Part shown: positions 27,201 to 33,689 of the stretch, piece after piece
Numbering within the stretch: position 1 is the first letter of the stretch
Layout of the letters: every line of letters begins with the position of its first letter
From: Haliotis asinina
Taxonomy: Eukaryota; Mollusca; Gastropoda; Lepetellida; Haliotidae
Length of the DNA stretch: 64,000 nucleotides
Assembly: GCF_037392515.1 (NCBI RefSeq)
Contig: NC_090291.1
Coordinates: forward strand, 14,200,501 to 14,264,500
Reading direction: 5' to 3'
Made by a program: the position numbers and the translations under genes
Notes under the pieces: model-generated
The model's database searches: none
Seen by the model: the letters and a program-made list of their open reading frames with translations, nothing else
What the model was told of the DNA's origin: nothing

Positions 27201-28394
27201 ATTTATCACTACAAATGAGATTGTCTCTGCATCGGTTCTCCGATACTCCGCTTTCCTCACATTTGGCAAATATTATGTATTTAAGCTTTCGTGAGTTATT
27301 GGGATCAGTGTTTACAATGAATGTATGGTGCATCCTGTGGTTACTATTCCAAATTGCTTACGTCGTATAACCATACTCATTTACCCAATATTTCTATGTA
27401 ATTTTAATGGGTCTGTCTCAAGTATAATTCTAAAACGTTGATTCATGATGAAAGATTGGCAATTCCTCCTTAACTCCCTGTGTCTTATTATAGACCGGTG
27501 TAACCAATTCATCGTCAAAATCACATAAACAGCCTCTTCACAGATGGTTTACCAAATGACTTCCAACTGCTCGTATACCCCGATCCAAAGTGTCCTCCAA
27601 ATCCACGACTCTGCGTTGAGTATATTGGAACGTTCCAAAAGGGTTTGGCGAAAACAGTCGTCTGCCCGACGCCAGTGAGAGGACGTTTTGTTCGCCTGTT
27701 CCAGAAGGATCCACTGTTTCTATGTGAAATCGAAGTCTACGAGTTCGAAAACCAATCACAAGGTAATCATGGGGTTAAACATTTACATTTGTAACATATC
27801 TAGCCCACTACAGCTCCTGTGTCATTCTTAACTCATTTCATTGGAACATTAATAACATTTAATCTGTTGCAGTACAATTATGGTCAGTAACAAGTTGTCA
27901 TAATGCAAAATAAACACGGTTGATTCGAAGCAGAGTTGTCTCCGTTAACCATGCCAAGACATGACCGTGGGTTTTGACTATATTCACATACAAAATGGTT
28001 GTTAATCGTACAAACTATGACAGAATCATTATTGTACAAAATTCTTCCCGAATGGGTAAGATGTGTGAAGCCGATTTCTGATAGATTTACATTACGTTTG
28101 CACATTCTGATTCACACTGTGTTATATCATGTTAAGATAATATCGCTGTTTTCAGGAGTGATATTCAACAAGACGCCTGACGAGAAGATCGATCTGACAG
28201 TGCCTGTAGAGATGGAGACCAGGTCCTTTAAGGACTGTGCAAGAGTCTGCCTGGAACGTGGTTCCTGTCCTGCGTTCAATTTTAGAAGAGAATCCCAAGT
28301 GTGTGAAATCTCGTCTAGCGGGAACAGCAGTGGCCTGACTACGGGGAACCCAGAATGGGATGTCTATGAGCAGGATCTGTGTTTAGATATCTAA
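6192..28394 (+). CDS. Lectin gene A: secreted F-type lectin with PAN/Apple-like domain (4 exons)
   Basis: The predicted mRNA joins 6192-6270, 26905-27129, 27544-27762 and 28156-28394, giving 762 nt and 253 residues. All three introns have GT/AG ends and are phase 1, and the frame closes exactly at TAA. Residues 1-26 are a signal peptide, about 28-174 an F-type lectin (fucolectin/FTP) fold and about 176-253 a PAN/Apple-like domain. F-type lectins bind fucosylated glycans in innate recognition or gamete contact. This copy lacks the usual fucose-binding motif, so its ligand is uncertain. Intron 1 is 20.6 kb because it contains the N-LINE array. In gene D the same intron is 2.0 kb. The joining of exon 1 to the distant exon 2 is inferred from phase and from the gene D layout. 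Transcript evidence is not available here. Confidence 0.75.
6540..6688 (+). repeat. T repeat (N-LINE 3' UTR), partial, directly before N1
   Basis: It runs from GTAAGTCCCCATGGTCCC through GATCTTCCTTCAGTTGTTGG to TTTACTGTTCTTCGTCAACAG. It then joins the 5' UTR of N1 without a TCAC tail. Confidence 0.75.
6689..6968 (+). repeat. N1 LINE 5' UTR (P segment)
   Basis: It matches the N2 5' UTR opening, with GGGGGCATATTTGGTCCACC, CGTGTTCCTATTGCCCAACA and GATGGGCCCGGTTCAACC. The second half of the 5' UTR seen in N2 and N4 (about 300 bp) is almost entirely missing, so this copy has an internal deletion before ORF1. Confidence 0.75.
6969..7134 (+). pseudogene. N1 ORF1, 5' segment
   Basis: The reading frame encodes YWPRFLVVESIDKTPLKLNP followed by FAVAKG. 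This is the N-terminal part of an I-superfamily/Nimb ORF1 RNA-binding protein. The start codon region is altered compared with N4 (MTYETPTKQ). The frame is broken at the TA dinucleotide 7133-7134 by a MITE and resumes at 8039. Removing the MITE and one TA copy leaves the frame in register. Confidence 0.75.
7135..8038. mobile_element. 904-bp MITE with TA target duplication, inserted in N1 ORF1
   Basis: The element begins CTGTAAATCGTGAAATTAAT and its end reads the same in reverse complement with one mismatch over 23 bp. It is flanked by TA at 7133-7134 and 8039-8040, the signature of Tc1/mariner-type insertion. The motif ATTAATGCG recurs just inside both ends. The interior has no transposase-like frame, so it is non-autonomous. 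Excision in silico restores the ORF1 protein alignment with N2 (GIxxIAGxVK), which fixes both boundaries. Confidence 0.85.
8039..9128 (+). pseudogene. N1 ORF1, main part (zinc-knuckle nucleic-acid-binding protein)
   Basis: The frame is open from the MITE boundary to TAG at 9126-9128 and ends GRSPINPPKR. It encodes an RNA-binding-like region and then three CCHC-type knuckles. The first (CFKCQKFVRGVNNC) has lost its His and the second (CAHSGEKTHTTEDC) has lost its second Cys; both are intact in N2. The third (CTNCTGAHSSFSKEC) is kept. A Ser/Thr-rich, basic C-terminal tail follows. ORF1 proteins of this type coat LINE RNA. The last about 110 bp look nearly identical to N2, while the upstream part is clearly more diverged. 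Confidence 0.8.
9140..11964 (+). pseudogene. N1 ORF2: AP-type endonuclease and reverse transcriptase, several lesions
   Basis: The endonuclease opens NIVQWNCRGLRTNLHELQLL, with catalytic-type motifs LQETY, GDLNGHNPLWG and GSDHFPTIL. A TAG at 9842-9844 interrupts it, where N2 has TTT. An AAGC duplication near 10006-10018 shifts the frame. About 30 bp are missing near 10543 compared with N2. The RT starts near 10580 and shows FFDLEKAYGT, GVPQGSVLSVTLLSIK and FVDD (the YADD-box equivalent), spread over two frames (10662-10895 and 10816-11964). The RT frame ends at TAA 11962-11964. The gene cannot make an intact protein. Confidence 0.85.
11919..12707 (+). pseudogene. N1 RNase H segment in the -1 frame relative to RT
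   Basis: This frame encodes a type I RNase H fold, with LFTDGSKDGG, IFTAEANAIL, YPDSLSCLQAI and WLPSHVRISGNTLADLAAKA. These give the acidic catalytic residues (D, E, D, D). A His/Cys-containing tail (RRCRIDHNRYTHAYLLKG) follows. The frame departs from the RT frame at an A5 tract (11914-11918), and the same offset occurs in N2. RNase H is expected in I-superfamily LINEs, normally within ORF2. Confidence 0.8.
12708..13204 (+). repeat. N1 3' UTR including T segment
   Basis: It contains GGCTGTACCCTCAAAGGGGG, GAGGGTACGTAAGTCC, then the T body (GGTCCATGCAGGTAGCAAAG, GTAAGTCCCCATGGTCCC, TTTACTGTCCTTCGTCGACAG). The expected CGATATGGCTGCAATATTGC and (TCAC)n end is missing, and N3 begins instead. Confidence 0.8.
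13215..15026 (+). pseudogene. N3: 5'-truncated N-LINE ORF2 fragment
   Basis: Homology with N1 starts at the endonuclease N-terminus (CATGAGTTACATCTATTAGT). The endonuclease is decayed, with GDLNGHNPLWG replaced by RDPNGNIHSW. The linker between endonuclease and RT is mostly deleted near 13850-13925. The RT has ETNNLITNIQCGCRKNRST, FFDLEKAYDTTWK (14256-14540) and, after a frame change, GVPQGSILSVTLYSIKMNSL with FVDD (14512-14721). It stops within the RT C-terminal part, where a P segment is attached. It is an old copy with no coding capacity. Confidence 0.85.
15027..15178 (+). repeat. P segment fused directly to the LINE tail
   Basis: The first about 140 bp of the N 5' UTR (GTGGCACCCGTGGCGAGCCA, GCATATTTGGTCCACCAACC) run straight into GACGTTAAATATTCACTCAC, the terminal part of the N 3' UTR. 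This is either a deleted LINE copy that kept only its two ends or a short element built from them. Confidence 0.7.
15184..15316. repeat. (TCAC)n microsatellite, about 33 units
   Basis: An uninterrupted TCAC run follows the LINE-tail sequence. It is the longest example in this window of the tail simple repeat shared by N/T and S elements. Confidence 0.97.
15340..15676 (-). pseudogene. Other LINE: RT C-terminal fragment (minus strand)
   Basis: The minus strand encodes LQKKIDILDMYCKKWGLSIN, KTKVVVFKKGG and, after a frame break, SKHEKWHIGNEK. This is the region after the YADD box in several LINE families (YC..WGL.(I/V)N..KTKV.VF..GG). It belongs to a family other than N. The adjoining plus-strand endonuclease fragment seems to come from the same element in opposite orientation. 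Confidence 0.65.
15680..15905 (+). pseudogene. Other LINE: endonuclease C-terminal fragment (plus strand)
   Basis: The frame encodes NRFRRKLLDLCHVRGLYILN and then, after a one-base shift, GSSVIDYFLAS. Both are typical of the end of AP-type LINE endonucleases (N.FGR.LL.LC...L.I.N.R ... SVIDYVL). It lies head to head with the minus-strand RT fragment, consistent with a 5'-inverted insertion. Confidence 0.6.
16139..16172. repeat. Short (TGTCAC)n tandem repeat
   Basis: About five copies of a six-base unit, slightly degenerate at the left end. Confidence 0.8.
16539..16665. repeat. 127-bp foldback (long hairpin) sequence
   Basis: CCCCTTTCATATCAAGTT on the left pairs with AACTTGATATGAAAGGGG on the right, and TTTTGGTTTGTCACTCG pairs with CGAGTGACAAACCAAAA near the centre. 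The loop is only about 10 nt. The whole segment is close to a perfect hairpin, suggesting a small foldback transposon or a precursor-like RNA hairpin. Confidence 0.75.
16674..16979 (-). repeat. T repeat, near full length, minus strand
   Basis: On the minus strand it runs from the GGTTCCATGCAGGTAGCAAAG block to TATGACTGCGATATTGCCGA. It is the left arm of a large inverted pair with the T copy at 17086-17279. Confidence 0.8.
16980..17085. repeat. Inverted repeat at the centre of the T-T palindrome
   Basis: TTCAGCGTGTGCGGAATGCT at 16980 matches the reverse complement of the segment ending at 17085. AAAAACTATTAAT pairs with AATAATAGTTTTT. The arms are the upstream portions of the two flanking T copies. 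Confidence 0.7.
17086..17279 (+). repeat. T repeat, internally deleted, directly before N2
   Basis: It contains GATGTATCCAACTAGGGTCC, GTCCCCATGGTTCCTAGTA and TTTTCCATGCTAGTGTTATAC, then TTAACTCGTTCACTC. The N2 5' UTR follows at once. Confidence 0.75.
17280..17877 (+). repeat. N2 LINE 5' UTR
   Basis: The first about 297 bp are the P segment (GGGGCACCCGTGGTGAGCCA to AAGCCCTGTGCATGGA). The following about 300 bp contain GACTTGGCTATATTATC, CCAATCTGGTGAAACTA and TGTGATACTCCGTGGTGGGT, leading to the ORF1 ATG. This is the most complete 5' UTR here. The motif CCCGGTTCGACCAATC resembles a Pol III B box, but no convincing A box was found. Confidence 0.75.
17878..19155 (+). pseudogene. N2 ORF1: zinc-knuckle protein, frameshifted
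   Basis: The ATG at 17878 (MAYEIPTKK) matches the start in N4 (MTYETPTK), but an A tract near 17889 is one base short for the frame. From 17935 the frame reads LRPSRSIEFWPRFLVIES through to TAA at 18555-18557. Knuckles CFTCQKYGHGVNTC and CAHCGEKTHTTEDC are intact, followed by CTNCSGDHSSFSKQC after the stop. The Ser/Thr-rich tail (18600-19000) is heavily mutated. From about 19040 to the stop at 19153-19155 (GRSPINPPKR) it is nearly identical to N1. Confidence 0.8.
19164..21988 (+). pseudogene. N2 ORF2: endonuclease and reverse transcriptase, frameshifted
   Basis: The endonuclease runs from NNIVQWNCRGLRTNLHE to about 19850, with LQETY, GDLNGHNPLWG and GSDHFPTIL intact. A 21-bp in-frame deletion near 19214 is seen relative to N1. 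Frame changes occur near 19860, 20315 and 21066. The RT shows QCGFRKNRSTVDHLVRLESF, LFDLEKAYDTTLK, GVPQGSILSV and FVDD. The final RT frame continues through LLSSPPWQLVRPQADLTL to TGA at 21986-21988. With fewer lesions than N1 it is the best guide to the family, but it is still dead. Confidence 0.85.
21943..22781 (+). pseudogene. N2 RNase H segment in the -1 frame, with further breaks
   Basis: LFTDGSKDGGAVACGTVIGS, IFTAEANAIL, YSDSLSCLQAI and then, after a frame change near 22235 and a TAG at 22315, SHVGISGNAMADLAAKA. The C-terminal His/Cys block CRTGHTRYTHKYLLKG...CIPCDGRITVKHILLDCV (22350-22781) is open. It departs from the RT frame at an A5 tract (21938-21942), exactly as in N1. Confidence 0.8.
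22782..23302 (+). repeat. N2 3' UTR, full T segment with TCAC tail
   Basis: This is the reference 3' end for the T family: GGCTGTATCCTCAAAGGGGG, then GGTCCATGCAGGTAGCAAAG, TTTTACTGTCCTTCGTTGAC, TCTCGTCACGATATGGCTGA, CGATGTGACGTTAAATGTTA and ACTCACTCACTC. The 5' UTR of N4 follows with no spacer. Confidence 0.85.
23303..25292 (+). mobile_element. N4: internally deleted N-LINE, head to tail with N2
   Basis: The 5' UTR spans 23303-23873. The ORF1 start is at about 23874 (MTYETPTKQSIRPLENDPF), the best-preserved start of any copy. Near 23997 it jumps directly to the RNase H region (ISSRFSTG, IFTVEADAIL, SHVGTSGNTIADLAD). The C-terminal block and the 3' UTR with a T segment (24790-25292) follow, ending in TTAACTCACACATTCACACA. 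About 4 kb of ORF1 and ORF2 is missing, giving a short non-autonomous derivative with both ends. Confidence 0.8.
25293..25934 (+). other. Gene A intron 1, ancestral (non-LINE) part
   Basis: 25420-25600 is similar to intron 1 of gene B (36385-36600) and, more weakly, of gene D (61430-61557). It shares CTCGAAGTGAAATAC, GAGATTTTGG and TGTGTTATTCAT blocks. This shows the LINE array inserted upstream of old intron sequence. Small open frames here look non-coding. Confidence 0.55.
25935..26340. repeat. Degenerate tandem repeat, about 165-bp unit, two and a half copies
   Basis: CTGAAATCTTCAAAGTGTCG at 25938 recurs as CTGAAATCTTCAAAGTATCG near 26255, and AGATGAAGCTTGGTGT occurs at about 26016 and 26181. 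The middle unit is diverged. No coding potential was seen. Confidence 0.6.
26440..26610 (+). pseudogene. Tc1/mariner transposase relic in gene A intron 1
   Basis: The frame near 26548 reads WPLRSPDLNSL, stop, HVWGVL. It matches the widely conserved C-terminal (W)P..SPDLNPIEHVW block of Tc1-like transposases. Nothing else of the element is recognisable. A related block at 61975 in gene D intron 1 suggests the insertion predates that duplication. Confidence 0.6.
26905..27129 (+). CDS. Gene A exon 2: N-terminal half of F-type lectin domain
   Basis: The acceptor TTTCAATTTAG precedes GT, which completes a Gly codon with exon 1. Residues 28-101 read STNLALLRPATASHDADPTG, PDKAVDG (the NxALxxPAxxSS...KAVDG signature of FTP domains), an N-glycosylation sequon at NIT, LFCTYVETHSVSGWWQVDLQ and VGSVRITPAGYA. 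The donor is GTATGT. Exon D is exactly the same length (225 nt). Confidence 0.85.
27544..27762 (+). CDS. Gene A exon 3: C-terminal half of F-type lectin domain
   Basis: The acceptor CCTCTTCACAG is at 27543. The exon encodes GLPNDFQLLVYPDPKCPPNP, RLCVEYIGTF, VVCPTPVRGRFVRLFQKD and LFLCEIEVYEFENQSQ, then a GTAATC donor (phase 1). The C(P/S)xPxxGR(F/Y)VR(L/I) and LCE(I/V)EVY blocks are family hallmarks. Where active F-type lectins have RxDxxxx(R/K) near the exon 2/3 junction, this protein has RITPAGYAYGLPND. Confidence 0.85.
28156..28394 (+). CDS. Gene A exon 4: PAN/Apple-like domain and stop
   Basis: The acceptor CTGTTTTCAG precedes GA, completing a Gly codon. The exon encodes VIFNKTPDEKIDLTVPVEME, SFKDCARVCLERGSCPAFNF, RRESQVCEISSSGNSSGL and VYEQDLCLDI, then TAA. 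The pattern S..(D/E)CA..CLE...C.(A/S)FN(F/Y)......C.(I/L)S fits PAN/Apple modules with two core disulfides. Such modules bind proteins or carbohydrates. It probably extends lectin specificity or oligomerisation (inference). Confidence 0.8.
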
Positions 28395-28720
28395 CATATC
28401 AAACAAAGGATGTTGTCAAGCATAACATTTTATTTGTCTACATCCTGTGCGACGATATCCGCAGTTACATGGTGGCATGTTCATATCCATAGTTTTCCTT
28501 TGGGGTATTAATCAGTAAGAGGTATGTCTCCTTTGTATGTCCTATGGTTCGTTTAGGGGATTTTGTTAAGGTAGGATGGTGGCAGACGGAAACATTATTG
28601 CTGATGTCGTTTTTGAGGCGAAAGATGTAGTCGAGGCGACATGTCGCCGACAGTTCGTCCACCTGATCTTGGTCCGGCTAGCAGACTGTTTGGGTTTGTC
28701 AGGTTGTATATAGATATATA
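28395..28720 (+). other. Gene A 3' flank, paralogous to gene B 3' flank
   Basis: GTCAAGCATAACATTTTATTT and later blocks (GGTGGCATGTT, GTAGGATGGTGGCAGACGGA) recur after gene B at 40180-40380. It probably includes the 3' UTR. I see no clear AATAAA signal. Confidence 0.55.
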
Positions 28721-29082
28721 ATGAGTGAGTGAGTTTACTTATACGCCGTTTTGTTGATCTGTGCAACGAGTACCGTCGATGCGACAGAAGTTTATTTTAG
28801 ACACGTCCCCGTGAACCCTACTATGGTGATCTCATTTCAGTTGTTGGCGATCCACAGCCAGGTTATATATTGTACTGTCCACATATCGCTGTTAGGATAA
28901 CTTTTCATAAAGATTTTAGTTGTAATTGTGATATTGTAGTTCTTTTGCTCTCATTTGACCCCAGGTTTTTCTGTTATATACATATTCCATTTCAGTGTCA
29001 AATATGTTGTCTTCACGATAAGGCTAAAATAATGCCGATGAGATGTTAAGACTTAATTCATTCACTCACTCACTTACTCATT
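28721..29082 (+). repeat. T repeat preceded by a short S tail
   Basis: 28721-28755 is a minus-strand S tail (GAGTGAGTGAGTTTACTTAT, ACGCCG). 28800-29082 is a plus-strand T copy with CCCTACTATGGTGATCTCAT, TTGTTGGCGATCCACAGCC and an ATTCATTCACTCACTC end. Confidence 0.65.
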
Positions 29083-29532
29083 TTTTGACAATCGTTATCA
29101 GGCATCCCATGCCGCCACTGTATGTTATTGATTCACTAACACATAGTCACAATGAACAGCCAGCCGGGACACTAGAAATTAATCCTTGCTGAATGATTTC
29201 AGTTCAGTATTGTCGTTAGGATTACGCCATGTAGGTTTCCTTACATTTTTCTTTCACAGTAAATCCTTTTCATTTAAATGTTGGAATGCAATTTACCAAA
29301 TCGTTTGACATCAGTTTCTTGTGCACGGATCTCACGTGACTGCTTTTACCAGGAAGCCTTAGGATATGTCCCCGAGGCGATTGCAAAACCCCTCATGAAA
29401 TGCTGCCTCCAGTTCATCCACTCCTTGATTTTCCCTGCCCAGGGCGACAGGGCTCTTTGCAGACCCAACGCTGTGATCATTGAATGAGGGCCGAGAAGTC
29501 AATGTGTTGTCATCAAACTGAGGCACAAGGTG
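29083..29532. other. Unassigned intergenic sequence
   Basis: No repeat, domain or splice-supported exon was found. An open frame at 29278-29487 (+) lies opposite the possible continuation of the minus-strand LINE fragment and is not convincing. Confidence 0.4.
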
Positions 29533-29742
29533 TTACAGATCATGGTAACCGTCCTCTTTATTGAACAGAAAGCGTGACGGATTTATAGACAAACAAGTAA
29601 AAAACAAGGGACTAAAGGGGTCACCCAGGGATATTCCTCTTCCCACTGGAATAAATTCTGTGGGATGCGACCACCCTTGTGAGTACACCTGAAGTTGAAC
29701 CTGTATTTTTAAAACCAAACAATATTTATGATATTTGCACAT
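29533..29742 (-). pseudogene. LINE reverse transcriptase fragment
   Basis: The minus-strand frame contains FIPVGRGISLGDPFSPLFFT followed by CLSINP. This resembles RT motif B of L1/Tx1-like or related elements (GRGVRQGDPLSPLLF...). It is a single-motif relic whose family cannot be fixed. Confidence 0.55.
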
Positions 29743-30210
29743 GTGTTTTTAACACTGATGCATTATCCTCGCAGTTTATCTACATGAGGTTTGCGGTCTG
29801 CTCCCACAACATATAAACAATGTATATATCCATGACAATCAGAGAGTGCTTTAATTGAGACTCAACTTTTTATGGGTAGTATATATTTACAAAGAACAGC
29901 ATTAAATGTAAGACGGGCGACATAACAGTTAACGACATTTTGATTTATCAGACGGGTCCTAAATTTATATATGTTTTGCAAATTCTAAAAATGTGGACTG
30001 GTGAACTTTGATCTAGGTTCTGTGAAGGCTGTAGCATTAACAACTTCAGAGAGTACATGTTCATGCAGTACATTGTTCCATCAACCACTCTGCAGGAAAC
30101 AAATGTTTTGAGGTTTCTAGAAATCAGTAACGAAGCAATAGTTGTCAAATTGTCAAAACATGGCATATTTTTTAAGATTCTGTAGCAGTTTAACCTTTGT
30201 ACTCTTTTTA
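29743..30210. other. Unassigned intergenic sequence
   Basis: AT-rich. I see no gene or known repeat. Confidence 0.4.
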
Positions 30211-30473
30211 TTCCACGGTCCCTAGTGTGGTGATCTACCTTCAGATGTTGTTGATGTATAGCCCCTATTTTATGTTGTATGGTCCAAATAGTGCTACTAG
30301 TTTTAACTTTCCACTCTAGTATTAATTGTAACTGTGATATTTTTGTTGTGTTACTGTCCTTTGACGACTGGTTTTTTTAATGTAGTACATATTTCATTTC
30401 AGTGTGAAACATGTTGTCGTCACGATATGGCTGAAATATTGCCGATGTGACGTTAACTATTAACTTACTCACT
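30211..30473 (+). repeat. T repeat, nearly complete
   Basis: It runs from TCCCTAGTGTGGTGATCTAC to GATATGGCTGAAATATTGCC and ACTTACTCACTC. Confidence 0.75.
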
Positions 30474-30504
30474 CAACCTATATGCTAGTTATAATTCTAA
30501 CTAT

Positions 30505-30785
30505 GGGGTGAGTGAGTGAGTGAGTTAATTAATATTCAACGCCACATCTAAACATATAACTATCTAGACATATCACTATCCAGACGATACAATATAAAAA
30601 ACATGCTATAGATCGCCAACAACAAAAGGCAGATCACCATACTAGGGACAATTCTAACTATGATAGTCAAGTTGTTATATTGAAGATCTCTGGCGACAGG
30701 CTTTACAATATACTCATAATATGGTATCACATTTGCTTTCGTCACGCTATGCCTGAACCATTTCCGATGTGATGTGAAATATCAA
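30505..30785 (-). repeat. T repeats, two degenerate arms
   Basis: 30505-30650 is a minus-strand copy (GGGTGAGTGAGTGAGTGAG start, TATAGATCGCCAACAAC, GATCACCATACTAGGGACA). 30655-30785 is a plus-strand 3' portion (TCGTCACGCTATGCCTGAAC). Together they form an imperfect inverted pair. Confidence 0.6.
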
Positions 30786-31374
30786 AAAAAAAACCCAAAA
30801 ACAATAGATCAGTCGCTCACTCCTGGCTTGACAAACCCTATGTTAACAGTGCAGGCTTAAGCTGTCAACGGTCCTATTCTTCTCAAACCTTGTAATGTTA
30901 ACTGGCTTCCCCAAGACATCTCCATTAAGTAGTGTACAAATACCTCCTCACACATGCATTTATGCTTGTCAACGCTTGTTTTGTTGATCACTTACTTGAG
31001 CCTAGACTTACACGTCGCTCTCAGTGAAATAAATAAATTGTACACCCATTTATTGTTGTCATTGTCTCATTGCAGTAAAATTGTCTTGTTTATGATTATT
31101 GTTTTTATCGTGGAACCAAAATCAGTTTCAAAGACCACACCAATGACTCCTGGGGCTGAAATCAATATTAACTCTTATTGTCAATAAGGGGACGATTGAT
31201 TGTCATTCCAACTTTCAGAATCAATAACCATGAACGTTTTTTGTTTGTTCACGCTGGTGGCACTGTTGGTCTAACTATATGGCAACAATCTGTAAGCATG
31301 TGTGTATGGACGTGACAGTCAGAAAGGAAATATCGTTCTGGTACTACAAGACTACTGGCATGTCTAAGGGTCAA
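30786..31374. other. Unassigned intergenic sequence
   Basis: No recognisable repeat or coding region. An open frame at 30954-31187 has no family pattern. Confidence 0.4.
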
Positions 31375-32595
31375 TCGGTGTTGTGAAATGGGTCGTACAA
31401 GGAGAGAGGAGCATTTCAAACCCTAATTAAACCCCACTTGTGCTAACAGTATTTTTAAATAGAACAATGTATAGTTCCTGTCAGAATAATGCTATCAATT
31501 CAAGTTTCAAATACTAGTCAGATTTCAGACCCTTGAATCATATCAGTTTTACAAAGGAAAGTATACCAGGTAAACGATAGTCTCATGTGGATACGTTAAT
31601 TCAGAATTGGTGATTCAGTACTGCTGACTGTTGTGTTAAGTGCAAGTCGTGGAATACATATAACATATAGCATGGGTGCCCATATAGATAAAGCAAATGT
31701 TTTACGACCAGGCTTCAGGGGAAAGCCATCTGCAAGCGTGATCAGTGTCGCTGAACTCCTGACACATCTGTTTTGTCATGTATGAAACGTTATGATAATA
31801 TTCGGCGAAATGTATTATTAAAGAAACACAATAAAGATGAAGCAGTATAAATATTTGTCAAGCATCGAAACAATGGAGAGTGGAAGCAACCTGGCCTCCA
31901 AGTCGTAGGGGGAAATGTGGGTTCATCGTGTTAATTCGTTATCAATAAACGTTGAATGGAACACTGGTCGGTTGTTTGTGCTTTCAATAAAAAGACGACG
32001 AGGCAAGTTGAAGGTCCTTCGGCTTGATCACTGTGGATGTATTTCAATATTTGGAACAAGGTCGATGTTGAATTCACGTTACGAACTGGCATACGTTTTG
32101 AAGACAGTTTTGTTCAGACTGGCAACCTAGCTGTCCCATCATTACCCAATCTCCCTAAATCACAAGTCAGTTGGTACGAATTCCGTGCACTCCTCAACGG
32201 ACGATTTGTAGACCATTTGTGATTATTATATTATTTGATTCTTTTCCCGTAAACCCGTGAAGGTCCCGGGGTAGAATATGCTTTCAGCAACCCATGCTTG
32301 CCATAAAAGGTGACTATCCTTGTCGTAAGAGGCAACTAACGGGATCGGGTGGTCAGGCTTGCTGACTTGGTTGGGACATGTCATCGGTTCCCAATTGAGC
32401 AGATCGATGTTCATGTTGTTGATCACTGGATTGTCTGGTCCAGACTCGATTATTTACAGACCGACGCCACATAGCTGGAATATTGCTGAGTGCAGCGTAA
32501 AACTAAACTCACTCGCCTTTCCTATAACGTTCACACATCTAGTAAGAATGTTTGTTTGATTGTTTATTGGGTTATAACTCAGCAATCCCGTTAGT
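31375..32595 (+). repeat. Segmental duplication unit D1 (paralogue of 42780-43955)
   Basis: Interspersed matching blocks with D2 occur in the same order: GAGAGGAGCATTTCAAACCC, CAGATTTCAGACCCTTG, TTCAGTACTGCTGACTGTT, CATCTGTTTTGTCATGTATG, GGAACACTGGTCGGTTG and GTTCACACATCTAGTAAGAA. It carries the extra S5 insertion. A frame at 32037-32222 (62 residues) is not conserved in D2 and is probably not coding. Confidence 0.7.
32253..32514 (+). repeat. S family copy S5, full length
   Basis: It begins ACCCGTGAAGGTCCCGGGGT and ends ACTCACTC. The D2 duplicate has no S element at the corresponding place (about 43905), so D2 shows the empty site. Imperfect 12-bp flanks (CTTTTCCCGTAA / CCTTTCCTATAA) may be its target duplication. 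Confidence 0.85.
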
Positions 32596-32725
32596 GTGTA
32601 CGTATGAGCAGCGTCTCTTGCTGAAGACTAGTTCTAACCATGGATCCTTACGAGTCACAATATTAATTAGTTAAACATCTCAGACTGTGTAAATGCAAAC
32701 AGCCCACCCATTTAAATGATTTGCA

Positions 32726-33020
32726 AGTCAATGAGTGAGTGAGTAAAGCGTTGTACTCGCATCGTGAGTTTACAGCCACATCATAACATTTTGCATAATA
32801 AAGACATGTTATTAAAAATCCATCGTTATCACAGACGTTGTATGAACTACTACGTAACCATAACATGTACCACATACAATCAAATTTGGAAATACAACAT
32901 AAACGCGGGCTTTCAGGTGACCAGTAGCTGAAGCGAGACCACGTTACTGGGGAGCGAAGGAACTTACAAAACCTTACCTACCTGCCTGGATTTACATCAT
33001 CCGTCTAGCTTCTGAGTAAA
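32726..33020 (-). repeat. T repeat, diverged
   Basis: The minus-strand copy starts from GAGTGAGTGAGTAAAGCG and ends at the CTACCTGCCTGGATTTACAT block. It includes AAATACAACATAAACGCGGG. Confidence 0.6.
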
Positions 33021-33109
33021 AGATCCTTCATATTTGAAGACTTTGAATACTGACCCCCTTGTTAAAATTAACACAGTCAAGTTGAACATGCTAGACTGTG
33101 ATTCGTTCA

Positions 33110-33405
33110 TCAGATCAGTGAGGGAGTTGCAATCATAGTCGCAGATATACCGTCATTACAATTCATTTACTGATATTACATAAAGTTATGCTGGGCAATC
33201 TGTCGAGTGAAGACAGTAAAACACGGAAATATCGCAGACAGAGAATCAAAATTACAATTAAAACTCTATTATGAATAACATAATATAAATACTGACAGGA
33301 TATCACCAGTAACTGAATGAGGACCACTCCACTACGGACCATGGGGAGTTACGGTAATTGTGCTTCGTGGTCCTAGCTGATTTTGCATCATCCCTTCTTA
33401 AATCT
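33110..33405 (-). repeat. T repeat, diverged
   Basis: Minus strand. GAAGACAGTAAAACACGG, CACCAGTAACTGAATGAGG and CTACGGACCATGGGGAGTTA identify it. Confidence 0.6.
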
Positions 33406-33477
33406 TTCAAAATCGATTTAACTTTAAACACTTTAATGTACAATATATTACTAAATAACATGCAATTACTGTGTAAA

Positions 33478-33615
33478 TGTTCTCGTCACAATGTGGCTGC
33501 AATATTGCCGATGTGATGCTAAATGTTAACTCACTCACTCACTATTGTGTATGTACAACTTACCACTCTATGGTTGAAATATTACCATGGTGACGTTACA
33601 TCTCATCTCACTCAA
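33478..33615 (+). repeat. Two T-repeat 3' ends in tandem
   Basis: TTCTCGTCACAATGTGGCTG ... CACTCACTCACT is followed by a second, weaker copy (ACTCTATGGTTGAAATATTA ... CATCTCACTC). Confidence 0.6.
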
Positions 33616-33689
33616 GTCAAACGGCCCTTGTTTATCTTGTGTCAGTGAACAAGTCTTCAGCAATAAAACTATACAGAGATCTCCCACTG

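Noticed and set aside
32037..32222. Possible extra lectin-cluster exon in D1
   Set aside because: The D2 paralogue has no matching frame and no splice sites support it.
32226..32559. Open frames inside S elements (also at 35174-35477, 38919-39354 and 42170-42412)
   Set aside because: Each is a translation of the dispersed SINE-like sequence, with stops placed differently in each copy.
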